Source: an uncultured Clostridia bacterium
GTDB taxonomy: Bacteria; Bacillota; Clostridia; Christensenellales; Aristaeellaceae
DNA length: 64,000 bases
Direction: 5' to 3'
Assembly (NCBI GenBank): GCA_934643825.1
Contig: CAKUCW010000011.1
Coordinates: 1 to 64,000, forward strand
Part shown: piece after piece, positions 27,441-36,484 of the stretch
Position numbering within the stretch: position 1 is the first letter of the stretch
How the letters are laid out: each line of letters begins with the position of its first letter
Made by a program: the position numbers and the translations under genes
Notes under the pieces: model-generated
Databases searched by the model: none
Told to the model about the DNA's origin: nothing
Seen by the model: only the letters and a program-made list of their open reading frames with translations

Positions 27441-28154
27441 ATGTTAATCCGCGTCGCTATCGTCGAAGATGTTCCGGAAACCGTCGAGCAGTTTCGGAAA
27501 TTTTTCAAACGGCTTTCTGATGAACAGTCGGAGTATACCTTCCGCCTGTCCTCTTTCAGCACAGCGGATGCGTTTCTGGCGTCGTATCAGCCGGTGTATG
27601 ATCTGGTGATGATGGATATCGAAATGCCGGGGACAAACGGCATGGACGCCTCTTACCAGCTTCGCAAAATCGACGCGAGTGTCGCGCTGATGTTTGTAAC
27701 GAACATGGCGCAGTTCGCGGTCAGGGGCTATGAAGTCGATGCGTTTGACTTTGTGGTTAAGCCGGTGACCTATCCGAATTTTAAAATGAAAATGCAGCGC
27801 ATTCTGCTCAAGCTGAGCAGGCGTTCAACCAAATCCATTCTGCTCAATCTGCCGGAAGGCACACGGCGCATTCTGCCGTCGGAAATCATCTATATTGAAG
27901 TCTCTGGGCACGACGTCGTCTATCACACCTGCCACGGCACATATAACGTCTATGGCACGCTCAAGGCAGTCGAAGCATCGCTGGATACGCGGCAGTTCGT
28001 CCGCTGCAACAACTGCTATCTGGTCAACCTGAACTGTGTCATCGGCGTGCAGGAGGACGAAGTCATTCTGCAGGATGCGCACCTGCGCATCAGCCGGGCA
28101 CGCAAAAAGGGATTCATGCAGGACCTGAACAACTATCTCGGAGGCAGCATGTAA
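27441..28154 (+). CDS. LytTR-family response regulator
   Basis: A 237-residue regulator. The receiver domain begins MLIRVAIVEDVPETVEQF, with phospho-acceptor Asp59 in VMMDIEMPGTNGMDA and Lys in FVVKPVTYPNFKMKM. The LytTR DNA-binding domain follows (ILPSEIIYIEVSGHDVVYHT, YGTLKAVEASL, FVRCNNCYLVNLNCVIG). The ATG at 27441 is 37 bases after the -10 element and has an AAGGGTG-type binding site. Its last base is the first base of the next ATG (TAATG), so it is coupled to the GHKL kinase. It is a paralogue of the regulator at 20201-20926 and diverges from a GH3 gene it may control. Confidence 0.9.
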   Translation: MLIRVAIVEDVPETVEQFRKFFKRLSDEQSEYTFRLSSFSTADAFLASYQPVYDLVMMDIEMPGTNGMDASYQLRKIDASVALMFVTNMAQFAVRGYEVDAFDFVVKPVTYPNFKMKMQRILLKLSRRSTKSILLNLPEGTRRILPSEIIYIEVSGHDVVYHTCHGTYNVYGTLKAVEASLDTRQFVRCNNCYLVNLNCVIGVQEDEVILQDAHLRISRARKKGFMQDLNNYLGGSM

Positions 28155-29488
28155 TGAGCATCATCTCCTACATGTCAGTATATAAAATCGCATTCTTTCT
28201 GACGCTGCTCATTGCAGAAACAAGATTCATGAAGGATGTTAAAAAACGCTCCTTCTTCCCTCTGCGGCTTGCCATCGGACTGGCAGGCTTTTTCGTTCTG
28301 GCATGGGTTCAGCCCAATGTATTGGAAACCGTGCATCTGTCACTGATGTTCGGTTCATTTGCGGGTTATCTGATTTTAATGAACCGCTTCATATGGGAGC
28401 TGGATTGGAGAAGCTGCATTTTCTTTTCTGTCGCCGGCTACAGCATGCAGCATACGGCATCTATCATTTACGGCTTGATCACCGCGTTCATGCAGCATAA
28501 TTTCGTCACTTTCTCTGTCACTCCATACAGTACAGCGGCAGCAAAATTCGACCTTTCGACCATTCTCGTCTTTGTCGAAGTTTACGTTGTCGTTTATTGG
28601 ATTCTGTTGGCAGCGTTCGGTAAACGCATCCGTCAATCCACCGATTTCGGCATCAAAAGCCCCAAACTGTTGGGCGTGGCAAGCATGATGCTGTTGGTTG
28701 AGATTATCATGAATTCCTGCATCGTCGCCGAGCAGAACAGCGGCAATCTGCCCTATGCCTATTATAACTACGGTGCGTTTGCCAATCTGCTGTGTACGCT
28801 GTCCACAATGATTATCCTGTTCAACCTGCTGATTCATAAAACGTTAGAGGATGAGTTGGAGCTGGCACAGCGCATCTGGCATCAGGATCAAAAACAATAC
28901 GATATTGCCCGCGAAACCATTGATATGATTAACGTCAAATGTCACGATATGAAGCATCAGCTCCACGAGCTTCGGCATGCAGTCGTCATCGATCCAAAGG
29001 CTCTGCGCGAACTTGAACAGAATATTGAAATATACGGCGCCCTTGCCAAAACGGGCAATGAAGCCCTTGATGTTATTCTGACCGAAAAAAGCCTGTACTG
29101 CCAAAAGAACGGCATTCAAATCAGTTCCATCATCGACGGTGAGAAGCTTTCTTTTATGCAGGACATGGACATTTATTCCCTGTTTGGCAACCTGCTGGAT
29201 AACGCCATCAACTCCGTCATGAATCTCGATACGGAACAGCGGTGCATTGGGCTGAACGTCAAAGCGTATGGCGCACTTCTCTCCATCAATTCGCATAACT
29301 ACTATGCCGGCAATGTACAGATTCGCAACGGACGCCCCATCACGACCAATGCGGACGTCCATTATCACGGTTTTGGCACGCGCAGCATGATGCTGATCGT
29401 CAACAAATACGGCGGCACCATCGACTTCATCGCCGAAGAAGGCATCTTCAACGTCAACATCCTATTCCCATTGAATAAAAACACATGA
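28154..29488 (+). CDS. AgrC-like sensor histidine kinase (GHKL type)
   Basis: A 444-residue membrane kinase. The first 220 residues contain several hydrophobic spans (FFLTLLIAETRFM, LAIGLAGFFVLAWV, VYVVVYWILLAAF). The kinase half shows INVKCHDMKHQLHEL with the phospho-acceptor His, the N box LFGNLLDNAINSV and the G box HGFGTRSMMLIV. It shares its layout with the kinase at 18876-20198 but is only moderately similar. It is coupled to the upstream LytTR gene. The ligand is unknown. Confidence 0.88.
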   Translation: MSIISYMSVYKIAFFLTLLIAETRFMKDVKKRSFFPLRLAIGLAGFFVLAWVQPNVLETVHLSLMFGSFAGYLILMNRFIWELDWRSCIFFSVAGYSMQHTASIIYGLITAFMQHNFVTFSVTPYSTAAAKFDLSTILVFVEVYVVVYWILLAAFGKRIRQSTDFGIKSPKLLGVASMMLLVEIIMNSCIVAEQNSGNLPYAYYNYGAFANLLCTLSTMIILFNLLIHKTLEDELELAQRIWHQDQKQYDIARETIDMINVKCHDMKHQLHELRHAVVIDPKALRELEQNIEIYGALAKTGNEALDVILTEKSLYCQKNGIQISSIIDGEKLSFMQDMDIYSLFGNLLDNAINSVMNLDTEQRCIGLNVKAYGALLSINSHNYYAGNVQIRNGRPITTNADVHYHGFGTRSMMLIVNKYGGTIDFIAEEGIFNVNILFPLNKNT

Positions 29489-29611
29489 AAAGATATTATA
29501 AATCCGATGCAGCTTCCTAATTTAAAACACATACCCCTTTCCATTTCACCCCTCCGCATGCTATTCTAAGGCATATCAGGCTGCACTTTTCACTTTCAAG
29601 GGGGAATTTGC

Positions 29612-30928
29612 GTGAATGCTCTTCTCTTTCTCCGCTACCTTGCCGATTTTTCCATCTTCTTTCCTGCCGCGATGCTGTGTTTCGCCCCGGTGCGCGATCA
29701 TCTGAAATTCCCCAAGCATTTCATGCTGATGGCGCTGGGCACTGCGGCGGTCTGCTGGCTGGGCTTTTCTCTGCTGGGCGCCGCGTTCGGCATCCGGAGC
29801 AATACGCTGATCTGGTGGGAAATGCCGCTGGCGTTCTGCCTGTATCGGCGTGCGCTCGGCTCCTCTTTTTCCCTCGGTCGGCCCGCGTTCGCTTTTACAA
29901 CCTCCACCATGGTGATCTCCATGTGCCGCATGCTCGCGGTGGTCATCAACGCCCGCGCAGAGCTGAATAATTCGGAGAACGTCTACCTATTTTCTACATC
30001 CGCGCTCTCGCTTGGGCTGTCCGCCGTGCTGTCTGTGCTGTATGTCTCGACAACCGTCCCTTGGATTCGCTGGCTGCTGAATCAGTTTGACGAGGAACGG
30101 CTCTGGCGCACCGTGTGGATTTGGCCCATGGCACTGACGGCGCTGTTTGTCTTCATCCTTCCGGAGGATCCGGCAACCGTACTCGTCAACCGCATGCAGC
30201 AGATCAGCATTTTGGCGATTCTGGCGTCCTTCATTTCCGTCTTTCTCCAGCTCTATCAATATTACCGCATTGCGCGGGAATGCACGCTCAACCTCCATCT
30301 GACGCAGGAAAACCAGATGCTCGCCATCGAATCGCGCCGCTACACCGAACTGCGGACTTATATGGAACAGACGCGCCGTCTCCGCCACGATTTCCGTCAG
30401 CACCTGCGCGTGATCTCCGGACTGACGGAAAACGGCAATCTCGATGCGCTCAAGACCTATCTGCATCAGTATGAAAGCGAAATCGGCGATGCGCCGACGC
30501 TGCTGTGCTGCAATCCCGCCGTGGACGCCATCGCGGGGTATTATGCGCTTTGGGCTTCTCAAAAGCAGATCCCCATTCACTGGAACCTGAATCTGCCCGA
30601 CCAGCTTCCCCTGCCGGAAGCCGATCTGTGCATGCTGATGGGCAATCTGCTCGAAAACGCGCTGCTTGCCAGCGAAAGCCTGCCGCCCGAAGAGCGCGAC
30701 GTGAGCGTCGTCTGCCAGATGCTCAGCCCCGCCATGCTGGGGCTCATCGTGGAAAATCGATACGACGGCACGCTCAAGCGTCATGGCGACACGCTGTATT
30801 CCACGCGCCACGCCGGCTGCGGAACGGGGTTAATTTCCGTCAAAAGCGCCGTGCGAAAATACAACGGACAGCTCACCATGGACACGGAAAACCGCTCCTT
30901 CCGCGTTCACATTCTGTTGAATCTGTGA
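29612..30928 (+). CDS. GHKL-type sensor histidine kinase, orphan
   Basis: A 438-residue membrane kinase with about six N-terminal membrane spans (FMLMALGTAAVCWLGFSLL, LSLGLSAVLSVLYVST, ILAILASFISVFLQLY), then RRLRHDFRQHLRVISGL with the phospho-acceptor His, LMGNLLENALLASE (N box) and GCGTGLISVKSAVRKY (G box). It starts with GTG at 29612, seven bases after GGGGGAA. No response regulator gene is adjacent downstream; the preceding LytTR/GHKL pair is 123 bases upstream on the same strand, so it may feed into that regulator. GC content is higher than in the first kinase. Confidence 0.85.
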   Translation: MNALLFLRYLADFSIFFPAAMLCFAPVRDHLKFPKHFMLMALGTAAVCWLGFSLLGAAFGIRSNTLIWWEMPLAFCLYRRALGSSFSLGRPAFAFTTSTMVISMCRMLAVVINARAELNNSENVYLFSTSALSLGLSAVLSVLYVSTTVPWIRWLLNQFDEERLWRTVWIWPMALTALFVFILPEDPATVLVNRMQQISILAILASFISVFLQLYQYYRIARECTLNLHLTQENQMLAIESRRYTELRTYMEQTRRLRHDFRQHLRVISGLTENGNLDALKTYLHQYESEIGDAPTLLCCNPAVDAIAGYYALWASQKQIPIHWNLNLPDQLPLPEADLCMLMGNLLENALLASESLPPEERDVSVVCQMLSPAMLGLIVENRYDGTLKRHGDTLYSTRHAGCGTGLISVKSAVRKYNGQLTMDTENRSFRVHILLNL

Positions 30929-30936
30929 GTCCTTCC

Positions 30937-30965
30937 TTGACTTTTCTACGCACTTATGCCATAAT
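30937..30965 (+). promoter_or_regulatory. Promoter without a downstream gene (candidate sRNA)
   Basis: TTGACT (30937-30942), 17 bases, CATAAT (30960-30965), directly after the kinase gene. Confidence 0.6.
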
Positions 30966-30971
30966 ACATCC

Positions 30972-31112
30972 GTCAGCAGAAGCTGACAGAAGATTGGCAG
31001 AAGCCGGTCGTTGCATCCGCTGGGGTTTTCCTTTTTTGAAAAAATAATGGCAATCATGAAGGTGCCGGTATACCCTTTTGCTTATGATTCAGGGTACGCC
31101 AGCACCTTTTTC
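30972..31112 (+). ncRNA. Candidate small RNA
   Basis: The promoter at 30937-30965 would start a transcript of about 141 bases that begins with a perfect hairpin GTCAGC-AGAA-GCTGAC (30972-30987) and ends at an intrinsic terminator: GGTGCCGGTATACCC pairs with GGGTACGCCAGCACC, then five T (31061-31112). No convincing ribosome binding site or conserved ORF lies within it; a 35-codon frame from 31048 lacks a binding site and crosses the terminator. It belongs to no family I recognise. Confidence 0.45.
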
Positions 31113-31153
31113 ATGCCGCGAAGGATTGGTTTAGTGCGCATTTTCCATCCTTA

Positions 31154-31427
31154 GCGGGCTGAGCCCGCCCTCACTTCCGCCATAGTCTGCAAAGCATCAA
31201 CGCTTTGCGCACGCGGGCGATTTTCTGCAATTTCCCATATGTTAAAAAGCAGGCTGAGCCCGCCCTCACTTCCGCCATAGTCTGCAAAGCATCGACACTT
31301 TGCGCACGCGGGCGATTTTCTGCAATTTCCCATATGTTAAAAAGCGGGCTGAGCCCGCCCTCACTTCCGCCATAGTCTGCAAAAAGCAAGAAGCTTTACC
31401 TACGCGGTGATTTCTCACAGCTTCCCT
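31154..31427. repeat. Tandem repeat, 95-bp unit, three copies
   Basis: Units begin at 31154, 31249 and 31344, exactly 95 bases apart. Each starts with the palindrome GCGGGCTGAGCCCGCC, continues with CTCACTTCCGCCATAGTCTGC, a variable loop, CACGCGGGCGATTTTC and TGCAATTTCCCATATG, and ends GTTAAAAA. Copies one and two are nearly identical; copy three diverges in its second half. Single degenerate copies occur at 2747, 39110, 42405, 51837 and 54250. It is noncoding and unlike CRISPR, because there are no unique spacers. Confidence 0.85.
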
Positions 31428-31454
31428 TATAATTAGAAGAAGGAGTTTACAACC

Positions 31455-32312
31455 ATGAAAAAGACGGTTCTCTCTCTGATGCTGGCGCTCTGCCTGCTGC
31501 TGTCCTCCTCCATCGCGCTTGCCACCACCTTCACCGATGCGCACGGCAACGAAATCGAGCTGGATGACTCCCTCGAAGCATACACCATGGTCGTCCTCTC
31601 CGGCGCGGACAACGCCGCCCGTAAGGAAGAAACCAACCTCGGCGACCTCTGGACGGACGCCCTGCGCTGGTTCGCCGTTTCCGGAAACATCCATGCCGCT
31701 TTTGACGAGGACGACGTCGCCAACGGCATCGACCATCTCGACGTCGATGCGGATCATGTTGTCGCGCTCTGGAACGGCGGCAACCTGCGTGCCGATATTG
31801 CGGAAGGCAAATTCGGCGCGGCGGAGCTGGCTGAAGTTCTGCCCTTCCCGAACAAGGTTGCCGTCGTCTACATGACCGGCGAACAGCTCGCCGAAGCGCT
31901 GGAAGCCGCTTCTCAGGCGCTTCCCTGCACGAATGAGAGCGCCGATGCGTGCGCATCCTTCATGCAGGTTTCCGGTCTGGTCTACACGGTAGACACGACG
32001 AAGGAATATGACAAGGGCGAAGCCTACGGCGATCTCTGGTATCAGGCGAACTCCGTCAACCGCGTCACCGTGGAATCCGTCAACGGTCAGCCGTTTGACG
32101 CGCAGGCGCTCTACGCCGTCGTGACGAGCAACGCGAACTACAACGGCATGGACTCCTCCTACATCTTCAAGGCGGCAGCGGAAGCCAACCCGCACAGCGC
32201 CATCACGACCGCCGTTGTCCGCGACGTCGTTTGGCAGTACATTGCCGAGGAACTGAACAACCAGGTGACGGACGCTTATGCCGCACCGCAGGGACGCATC
32301 ACGGTGAAATAA
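31455..32312 (+). CDS. Secreted protein made of a 5'-nucleotidase C-terminal domain only
   Basis: A 285-residue exported protein with signal peptide (TVLSLMLALCLLLSSSIALA). The rest matches the 5_nucleotid_C fold of UshA-type nucleotidases: ARKEETNLGDLWTDALRWF, ALWNGGNLRADIAEGKF, LAEVLPFPNKVAVVYMTGEQ and YAVVTSNANYNGMD. This domain binds the nucleotide base in the full enzyme. The metallophosphatase catalytic domain is absent and no separate copy is encoded nearby, so nucleotidase activity is doubtful. It could be a nucleotide- or nucleoside-binding protein. AGAAGGAG precedes the ATG. It is four bases ahead of the MoxR gene and likely co-transcribed. Confidence 0.8.
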   Translation: MKKTVLSLMLALCLLLSSSIALATTFTDAHGNEIELDDSLEAYTMVVLSGADNAARKEETNLGDLWTDALRWFAVSGNIHAAFDEDDVANGIDHLDVDADHVVALWNGGNLRADIAEGKFGAAELAEVLPFPNKVAVVYMTGEQLAEALEAASQALPCTNESADACASFMQVSGLVYTVDTTKEYDKGEAYGDLWYQANSVNRVTVESVNGQPFDAQALYAVVTSNANYNGMDSSYIFKAAAEANPHSAITTAVVRDVVWQYIAEELNNQVTDAYAAPQGRITVK

Positions 32313-32315
32313 GCC

Positions 32316-33254
32316 ATGAATCCACAGCTTGAACCCATCCTTTCCGAAATCAAAAAAGCCGTCGTCGGCAAGCGCGGCGTCATCGAGAAGATTCTCATGG
32401 CGCTCCTTGCCGAGGGGCATATCCTGCTGGACGACGTGCCGGGCGTCGGCAAAACGACGCTCGCCGTCGCGCTCAGCCGTGCGCTGGGGCTTGATTTCAG
32501 CCGCATTCAGTTCACGCCGGACGTGCTTCCCTCCGATATCATCGGCTTCTCCGTCTATGACAGGCAGAGCGGCGAATTCGTCTACCGCCCCGGCGCCGTA
32601 ACGAACGCCAATCTGCTTTTAGGCGACGAGATCAACCGCACATCCAGCAAAACGCAGTCCGCCCTTCTGGAAGCGATGGAAGAGCGACAGATCACCGTGG
32701 ACGGGCACACCTATCCGCTCCCCAAGCCGTTCATCGTCATCGCCACGCAGAATAACGTCGGCACGGCGGGCACACAGCTGCTTCCCTATGCGCAGATGGA
32801 TCGCTTTCTGGTGCGCCTGTCCGTCGGCTATCCCGACCGCGACGCGCAGATCGCGATGCTTCGCGCCCGTCAGGATGAAAATCCCCTCGACCGCGTGCAT
32901 CCGGTCGCATCGCGTGAGGACGTTCTGGCGATGCAGACCGCCGTACGCGCCGAATCGGTCAGCGACGCCATTCTGGATTACATCACGCGCCTGACCATGG
33001 CTTCCCGCGAACATCCGATGCTCGAGGTCGGAGTCAGTCCCCGCGGTGCGCTCTGCCTTTGCCGCATGGCAAAAGCGCGGGCATATCTGCTCGGGCGCGA
33101 TTACGTCATCGGCGAAGATGTGCAGGATGTTTGGCAGGCTGTCTGTGCGCATCGCATCGTGGCGACGCCGAAAGCGCGGCTTTCCGGCACAACGAACGCG
33201 GATATCCTGCACGACCTGCTTTCCTCCGTGGAAAGCCCGGATCAACGCCTATGA
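32316..33254 (+). CDS. MoxR-family AAA+ ATPase
   Basis: A 312-residue cytoplasmic AAA+ chaperone-like ATPase with Walker A DDVPGVGKTTLAVALS, the conserved block FSRIQFTPDVLPSDIIGFSVYD, Walker B LLLGDEINRTSSKTQSALLEAMEE and sensor region VIATQNNVGTAGTQLLPYAQMDRF. MoxR proteins act with DUF58/VWA partners in assembling or activating cell-envelope complexes. Here the partner gene follows with an ATGA overlap, so the two are coupled. The length is typical. Confidence 0.92.
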   Translation: MNPQLEPILSEIKKAVVGKRGVIEKILMALLAEGHILLDDVPGVGKTTLAVALSRALGLDFSRIQFTPDVLPSDIIGFSVYDRQSGEFVYRPGAVTNANLLLGDEINRTSSKTQSALLEAMEERQITVDGHTYPLPKPFIVIATQNNVGTAGTQLLPYAQMDRFLVRLSVGYPDRDAQIAMLRARQDENPLDRVHPVASREDVLAMQTAVRAESVSDAILDYITRLTMASREHPMLEVGVSPRGALCLCRMAKARAYLLGRDYVIGEDVQDVWQAVCAHRIVATPKARLSGTTNADILHDLLSSVESPDQRL

Positions 33255-34318
33255 TTCGACGCAGACTTGCCTATGCGCTGTGGCTGATTGCCGTTTCTGC
33301 GCTGTACTTTTTTGAAAACAACACCGGCACGCGTGCCGTGCTGATCGCATCGCTGATTCTGCCGTCGTCCTCCATCCTCTGTGCATGGATGGCTTCGCGC
33401 CGTGCCGCGTTCTCCCTGTCCGCGCCGGATGTGTGTCAGGCGGGAGAGGATGTTGTCTGCCGGATGAATGTTCGGCACGCGCCGCGCTTTGCCGACGCCG
33501 CGGGAACGCTTGCCATCTCCCATTTGATGACCGGAGAAACCGCTTCGCTTTCCTTCTCTGCCCCTCAAGCGCTGGCGCTGCCGCCTCTTTCCGGCGGCGT
33601 GGTCACACTGGCGCTGGAAAGCACCAAGATCCGCGACATTTTCGGACTGTGCCGCTTTCCCGTTCGCGGAGAAACCGCATCCATGCTGGTCGTTCTTCCC
33701 CGGCTTTTTGACGCGCATGTTTTTTTGGACGAAAGCATTTCTCCCCTCAACGAGGGCGCATTTACGCCGGTCGTGTCCAACCTTTTTTTGGGTTCGGATA
33801 CGACCTCTTTTCGCGAATACCGATCCGGGGACCCCGTCCGCCGGATTCACTGGAAGCTGTCGAGCAAAATGGACAAAACCATGCTTCGCGAAACCAACGA
33901 GCCGCCTTCCCTGGGCGTCCTTCTGAATCTGCGCACGGCGTTTCCCGAACCGTCCGCGCCCGACGCCATGGAAGAAACGCTCTCCGCTCTGTTCTCCGTT
34001 TCCCGCACGCTCATTCAGCAGGGCGTACCGCATTTTCTTTCCATCGAAAGCGGCATGCCGATCCCCATCTCTTCCGAAAGCGATTGGGCGCAGGCGATGC
34101 GTCAGGCGCTCGTTTCGTCCGCCCGCTTTGAAACCGGCGATGCGCTTCATTTCTCGCATATCGGCATTTTTTCTCCCCGACCGGATACCGATGCCGTTTC
34201 CCTGTTCCGCGAAAACCGTGTGACGCTCGTCCTTCCGGAAAGCGTCGGCGCATATGCGTCCCCGGGCGCCATACGCGTCGCCGTGTTCGGCAAAAATCAG
34301 CCGCTGCTTGAATTGTGA
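33251..34318 (+). CDS. DUF58 domain protein (MoxR partner)
   Basis: A 355-residue protein with one or two N-terminal membrane helices (LAYALWLIAVSALYFF; VLIASLILPSSSILCAWMA) and the DUF58 signature FREYRSGDPVRRIHWKLSSKMDK, followed by a VWA-like region. The start at 33251 overlaps the MoxR stop; the longer frame from 33059 lies inside moxR and is rejected. DUF58 proteins work with MoxR ATPases in a conserved but poorly understood envelope-related pair. Confidence 0.88.
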   Translation: MIRRRLAYALWLIAVSALYFFENNTGTRAVLIASLILPSSSILCAWMASRRAAFSLSAPDVCQAGEDVVCRMNVRHAPRFADAAGTLAISHLMTGETASLSFSAPQALALPPLSGGVVTLALESTKIRDIFGLCRFPVRGETASMLVVLPRLFDAHVFLDESISPLNEGAFTPVVSNLFLGSDTTSFREYRSGDPVRRIHWKLSSKMDKTMLRETNEPPSLGVLLNLRTAFPEPSAPDAMEETLSALFSVSRTLIQQGVPHFLSIESGMPIPISSESDWAQAMRQALVSSARFETGDALHFSHIGIFSPRPDTDAVSLFRENRVTLVLPESVGAYASPGAIRVAVFGKNQPLLEL

Positions 34319-34379
34319 TTCGCACGGCTTCCCCACGCAAACCCAAAATCCCATTCCGATAGAAAAGAGCATCTGCCCT

Positions 34380-35423
34380 ATGTCAAACAAGCGCCCTTTC
34401 CTCTTCTCCGCCATGCTCGGGCTGTCGGCGCTTCTCCTTCTCTTTTGTCTGCCGCCCGCACGCCAAAGCGCCATGCTCCTGTGCAATCGGCTCTTTGCGC
34501 TCAGTCAGGCGCGAAACGCCTATGTCTACGATTTCTTTTCCGTTCCGCAGGATACGTCCGCTCTGCCGGCGCTGGCGCTGCTCTTTCTCTGCCTGCCCGC
34601 GCTGGTTTTAGGCGCGTGGCGTTTCAGACCCGTCGCGCTGCTTCTCGCCGCCGTCCTCGCCGTCCTTCAGGCTGTTCTGGGCGTCTCTCTGCCGGTGTGG
34701 GCGAACCTGCTCCTGTTCGGTGCGCTGGGCTTCTGCCTGACCCGCCGCCGCGCTGTCCGCACGCTGCCCATTCTGTTTGCCGTCCTGCTCGGCTCAGTGC
34801 TTCTCTTTCCCGGCACAAACGACGCTGTGGAAGCCGCCTCCGAACGTGTCCGCGATCAGCTGAGTCTGCTCGCCGAAGAAACGTTCGATCTCCCCGCCGA
34901 ATCCACGCCGGAAGCCTTGGAAACGCGCCGCGAAAATCGGCTCAGCTTAGCCGAAGGCGACGGACAGGCGCAGAAAAACCACGCCTATCGGCTTCAAACT
35001 CAGCTTGAAAAGCAGGTTTCCGCGCCGGATCTATGGAATATCCTGCGTGTTGTGCTGATTGTCCTGTTGATTCTGGCGCTTCTGATTGTGCCGTTCCTGC
35101 CCTTTCTGGCAGGGAGTAAACGCCGCAAAGCGGAAGAAGCCCTCCGCGCACGCATGAATTCCGACGATCCGCAGGAAGCGGTCTGCGCCATGTTTCCCTA
35201 TATCGCCCGTCTTTGGCTCAAGGCGAACGCCCTGCCGCCCGGCACATCCTTTTCGCGCCTTGCGGACGAGCTGTCCATGCCCGAACCGTATAAAGCGAAA
35301 TACCGAGCCTGCGCCGCTATCTGGCAGGGCATCGTCTATGGTCAGCGCACGCCAAGCGAAGAACAGCGAGCGCAAACCGCCCGCCTGCTTGAAGAAACCG
35401 AACGAATTTTTTCAAGCAAGTGA
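34380..35423 (+). CDS. Membrane protein with DUF4129-like C-terminal domain
   Basis: A 347-residue protein. The first 160 residues hold several hydrophobic helices (FLFSAMLGLSALLLLFCL, LALLFLCLPALVLGAW, LLLAAVLAVLQAVLGV), an extracytoplasmic stretch follows, then a single helix (VVLIVLLILALLIVPFLPF) and a cytoplasmic tail (PYIARLWLKANALPPGTSFSRLADEL) like the DUF4129 domain. In related loci this domain is the tail of the transglutaminase-like membrane protein that accompanies MoxR and DUF58. Here the transglutaminase core is missing. The start at 34380 has only a weak binding site (AAGAG). It lies 61 bases after the DUF58 gene. Confidence 0.65.
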   Translation: MSNKRPFLFSAMLGLSALLLLFCLPPARQSAMLLCNRLFALSQARNAYVYDFFSVPQDTSALPALALLFLCLPALVLGAWRFRPVALLLAAVLAVLQAVLGVSLPVWANLLLFGALGFCLTRRRAVRTLPILFAVLLGSVLLFPGTNDAVEAASERVRDQLSLLAEETFDLPAESTPEALETRRENRLSLAEGDGQAQKNHAYRLQTQLEKQVSAPDLWNILRVVLIVLLILALLIVPFLPFLAGSKRRKAEEALRARMNSDDPQEAVCAMFPYIARLWLKANALPPGTSFSRLADELSMPEPYKAKYRACAAIWQGIVYGQRTPSEEQRAQTARLLEETERIFSSK

Positions 35424-35492
35424 AAGGCATAAAAGCCTCTTTCCAAAACCGCTGAAAAGTAATCTTCTCTTTTTCCTGATGGATGGCTGTAT

Positions 35493-36461
35493 ATGATAAA
35501 AAAAACGCTTTTTCTCCTGCTCCTTCTTTCGCTCCTCCTGACTGCTTCCGGCTGCCGCAGGCGGACGACCACCGCCGCACCCATTCCGCAGAGTGCCGCC
35601 GACGCACAGCCGCTCGGTGATGACTCCCCCAGCCGCGCCGCCCCGCAGACCAGCTCGCCGGACGCCGACCCCGACAGCGAAACCGTCGAAAATCCGAATT
35701 CTCCCCGCAGGGAATACGATGAAAACGCCGCCGCGGGCATCGACTTCACGGCACATCACCCGATTCAGGGCGACGGCGAGGGCGGCGGTCAGCCGCTTTC
35801 AGGCGGCGAAGCACGGCAGACCGCCACGCAGTTTGACGACGAAGCCTCCCTGCCCGTCACCATGACCCTGCCCGATGACGACGCGGAACGAATCGGCACG
35901 GCAAACGACGCGCAGACCGCCGAAACCGCCACGCAGTATTACACCGCGCTGCTCTCCTCCCGACTCGGCAAGCTCTTTGAATGCCAGCGGCTGAGCGTCT
36001 ATTGGGAAACCAGCAGCGATCATGTAACCATCGGCAAAGCCTCCAAAGAGCATGCGCTCCTGCTGAGTGCGGGCGCGTATAACGCCGCATCCCGCCGGGC
36101 GGAGGATATGCTGACCGTTGACGACGGCTGGATCGAGCGCAAAAATCCGGACGCCATCGTCAAGGCCGTTCCCGACAGCGTGCTGGGTGGCGGCGTCTTT
36201 CTGACCGAATCGGCGCAGAGCATCCGCCATGCGCTGCTGACGCGCAAAGCGCTGAGCAGCACGGGCGCAATCCGAAAAGAGCGCGTCTACCTGCTCTCCG
36301 AATCGCTGCTTCAGACGCCGGCGACCCGCCTTGCGGCAGCCGTCTATCTGGCGTCGTCGATGTATCCCGACCTGTTCGGCGATGTCGATGCTGCGGAAGC
36401 CGCCCGTCAGCTCATCGACGAAGCGGGGCTTCCGTCCGCAGGAACGTTCTTCTATCCGTAA
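35493..36461 (+). CDS. Lipoprotein of unknown function
   Basis: A 322-residue exported protein with a lipoprotein signal (LFLLLLLSLLLTASGC, lipidated Cys21), then a Pro/Ser/Asp-rich linker to about residue 110 and a folded domain (DAQTAETATQYYTALLSSRL to the C terminus). The folded part includes ADAL-like helical stretches and a conserved-looking PDSVLGGGVFLTESAQSIRH. I recognise no family. It sits at the end of the MoxR/DUF58 group and just ahead of an ECF S component, so it may be part of the same envelope unit, but that is uncertain. Confidence 0.7.
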   Translation: MIKKTLFLLLLLSLLLTASGCRRRTTTAAPIPQSAADAQPLGDDSPSRAAPQTSSPDADPDSETVENPNSPRREYDENAAAGIDFTAHHPIQGDGEGGGQPLSGGEARQTATQFDDEASLPVTMTLPDDDAERIGTANDAQTAETATQYYTALLSSRLGKLFECQRLSVYWETSSDHVTIGKASKEHALLLSAGAYNAASRRAEDMLTVDDGWIERKNPDAIVKAVPDSVLGGGVFLTESAQSIRHALLTRKALSSTGAIRKERVYLLSESLLQTPATRLAAAVYLASSMYPDLFGDVDAAEAARQLIDEAGLPSAGTFFYP

Positions 36462-36484
36462 TCATCCCGCATAAGGAGTCTGCC

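Noticed and set aside
31048..31155. 35-codon ORF after the candidate small RNA promoter
   Set aside because: It has no ribosome binding site and runs through the terminator hairpin.
31154..31427. Possible CRISPR array
   Set aside because: Units of 95 bases are repeated entirely, without unique spacers, and no cas genes are present.
33059..33250. N-terminal extension of the DUF58 gene
   Set aside because: It lies inside moxR in another frame; the ATG at 33251 overlapping the moxR stop is the natural start.
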